From assembly GCA_028554795.2 (NCBI GenBank), contig CM068831.1, positions 35,217,644 to 35,281,643 on the forward strand: a stretch of DNA of 64,000 nucleotides, in the 5' to 3' direction. Position 1 is the stretch's first letter, and each line of letters opens with the position of its first letter. Both the position numbers and the translations under genes were made by a program. The notes beneath the pieces are model-generated. The model saw nothing but the letters and a program-made list of their open reading frames with translations, searched no databases and was not told the origin of the DNA. Of the stretch, positions 63,091 through 64,000 are shown one piece after another. The DNA is from Sinohyriopsis cumingii. Its lineage: Eukaryota; Mollusca; Bivalvia; Unionida; Unionidae.

Positions 63091-63744
63091 CTCTTTACCT
63101 CATAGAGCATAGTTACAAAGTGCAGCGCGCTATAAATAGAATACCTATTTGACTCCATACACATAGGCCTGCCTGTGAACTATTAAGCAATTGTTATAGC
63201 TGTGTAATTATTTTTCACGGAAGAATTTTTTATATGCTTTAAAATCTTGAGAGAACTCGTTCACCGTCATGACAGTGAGGCCGCGTGACCAACCGTAGAT
63301 GCCATTTCCCATACTCGAAATTTACAAGGTTTTCATCTGCATCTACATCACTAAGTCATCTGAATTTGATAATTTATAAAAACTAATTGCTGCGTACATC
63401 AATATCAGAGCCTTTAACTATGTTACTGAATCTTTCATAGTTGTGATTCTAATCGTGAAAACTTCGTAAGTACTGAATAAAATCCGCAACCGCCATTTTG
63501 GAGAGTGGAGATTACGACCCAGTTACTTCAAATAGCAGATATCACCCAGTGCATAAAGAGTGACCACGTGATCTGACGTAATTGTCATTCGCAGAAATGA
63601 ATGTAGTATCTAATAGGGGGTTTTCACTGAAGGTGGTGCTACAAAAACCGGCTCAAAATAGCTGATGTTTACAGCAGGCATCAAAACGCGCTTCCATGCG
63701 AATGGATTAGAGGCATCCAAAGACGCTTGCATGAGGTAAAGGGT
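63091..63744. mobile_element. piggyBac-type MITE, copy 2
   Basis: A 654-bp relative of the element at 28656-29444. It ends CATGAGGTAAAGGG before TTAA (63745-63748). The left flank is TGAA, an apparent one-base change from TTAA. It lacks about 100 bp of the first copy's interior and has only one of the units of about 36 bp. Confidence 0.85.
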
Positions 63745-64000
63745 TAAAGACAAGGTCCCATCACGACCTTAGAAACAACCATTCATTTTAAAATAAAATA
63801 GAACCTGTTTACGAAGGTTGCTACAAATTCTGAAACAAGGTCAGGATTTAAATCAACACCTGGTGTTTATAAACTAACAGTCAAGGTCAAACTATATTTA
63901 AAAAAAGCATCACCTCTAGTGAATAAATTTACATTACAATATCATGTAATGAAAAATAAAAACATTTAAAACTGACAAACAATTAAATTGAAATAAATAT

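Overview
The window looks like AT-rich nuclear DNA from a marine invertebrate, most likely a mollusc and perhaps a bivalve. The grounds are low gene density, spliced coding sequence, compound (TG)n(TA)n microsatellites, many ACATGTA motifs, and several tRNA-headed SINE families of a kind common in molluscan genomes. The species is inferred, not shown. I see no bacterial features, CRISPR array, rRNA gene or free-standing tRNA gene.

Only one host gene is well supported. It is a two-exon, 360-residue type II membrane glycosyltransferase on the minus strand (coding exons 10777-9880 and 4903-4719), split by a phase-1 intron of about 5 kb. A 5' untranslated exon segment lies just upstream (10818-10778). 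It is probably a Golgi enzyme with a GT-A fold and an EDD metal-binding motif.

Nearly everything else recognisable is mobile DNA. The most striking item is a 2,397-bp DNA transposon at 44696-47092 that looks whole. It has matching CACTGG-type ends, a TTA target duplication, a TATA box and an uninterrupted 561-codon gene, and it sits inside a tRNA-derived SINE whose two halves flank it. Two other nests have the same plan: a piggyBac-type MITE (TTAA, CCC/GGG ends) inside a second SINE family at 28463-29576, and a 499-bp TIR element with an 8-bp duplication inside a SINE relic near 33.0-33.7 kb.

Broken transposase genes include a piggyBac relic (39405-40290), two hAT-like relics on the minus strand (38345-39330 and 50290-51170), a large multi-exon DDE-transposase-like gene (53561-58378) and a THAP-domain relic (58843-59190).

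The window also carries a 135-bp near-perfect palindrome (8454-8588), a 1.4-kb minisatellite with a 55-bp unit (31163-32565), a degenerate array with a period of about 157 bp (15090-16850), and several dispersed repeats. Regions from 0-1.4, 2.4-4.2, 6.3-7.9, 12.1-14.6, 17.9-19.4, 26.7-28.2, 35.4-36.9, 42.2-44.4, 47.2-49.3 and 51.8-53.5 kb hold no gene I can support.
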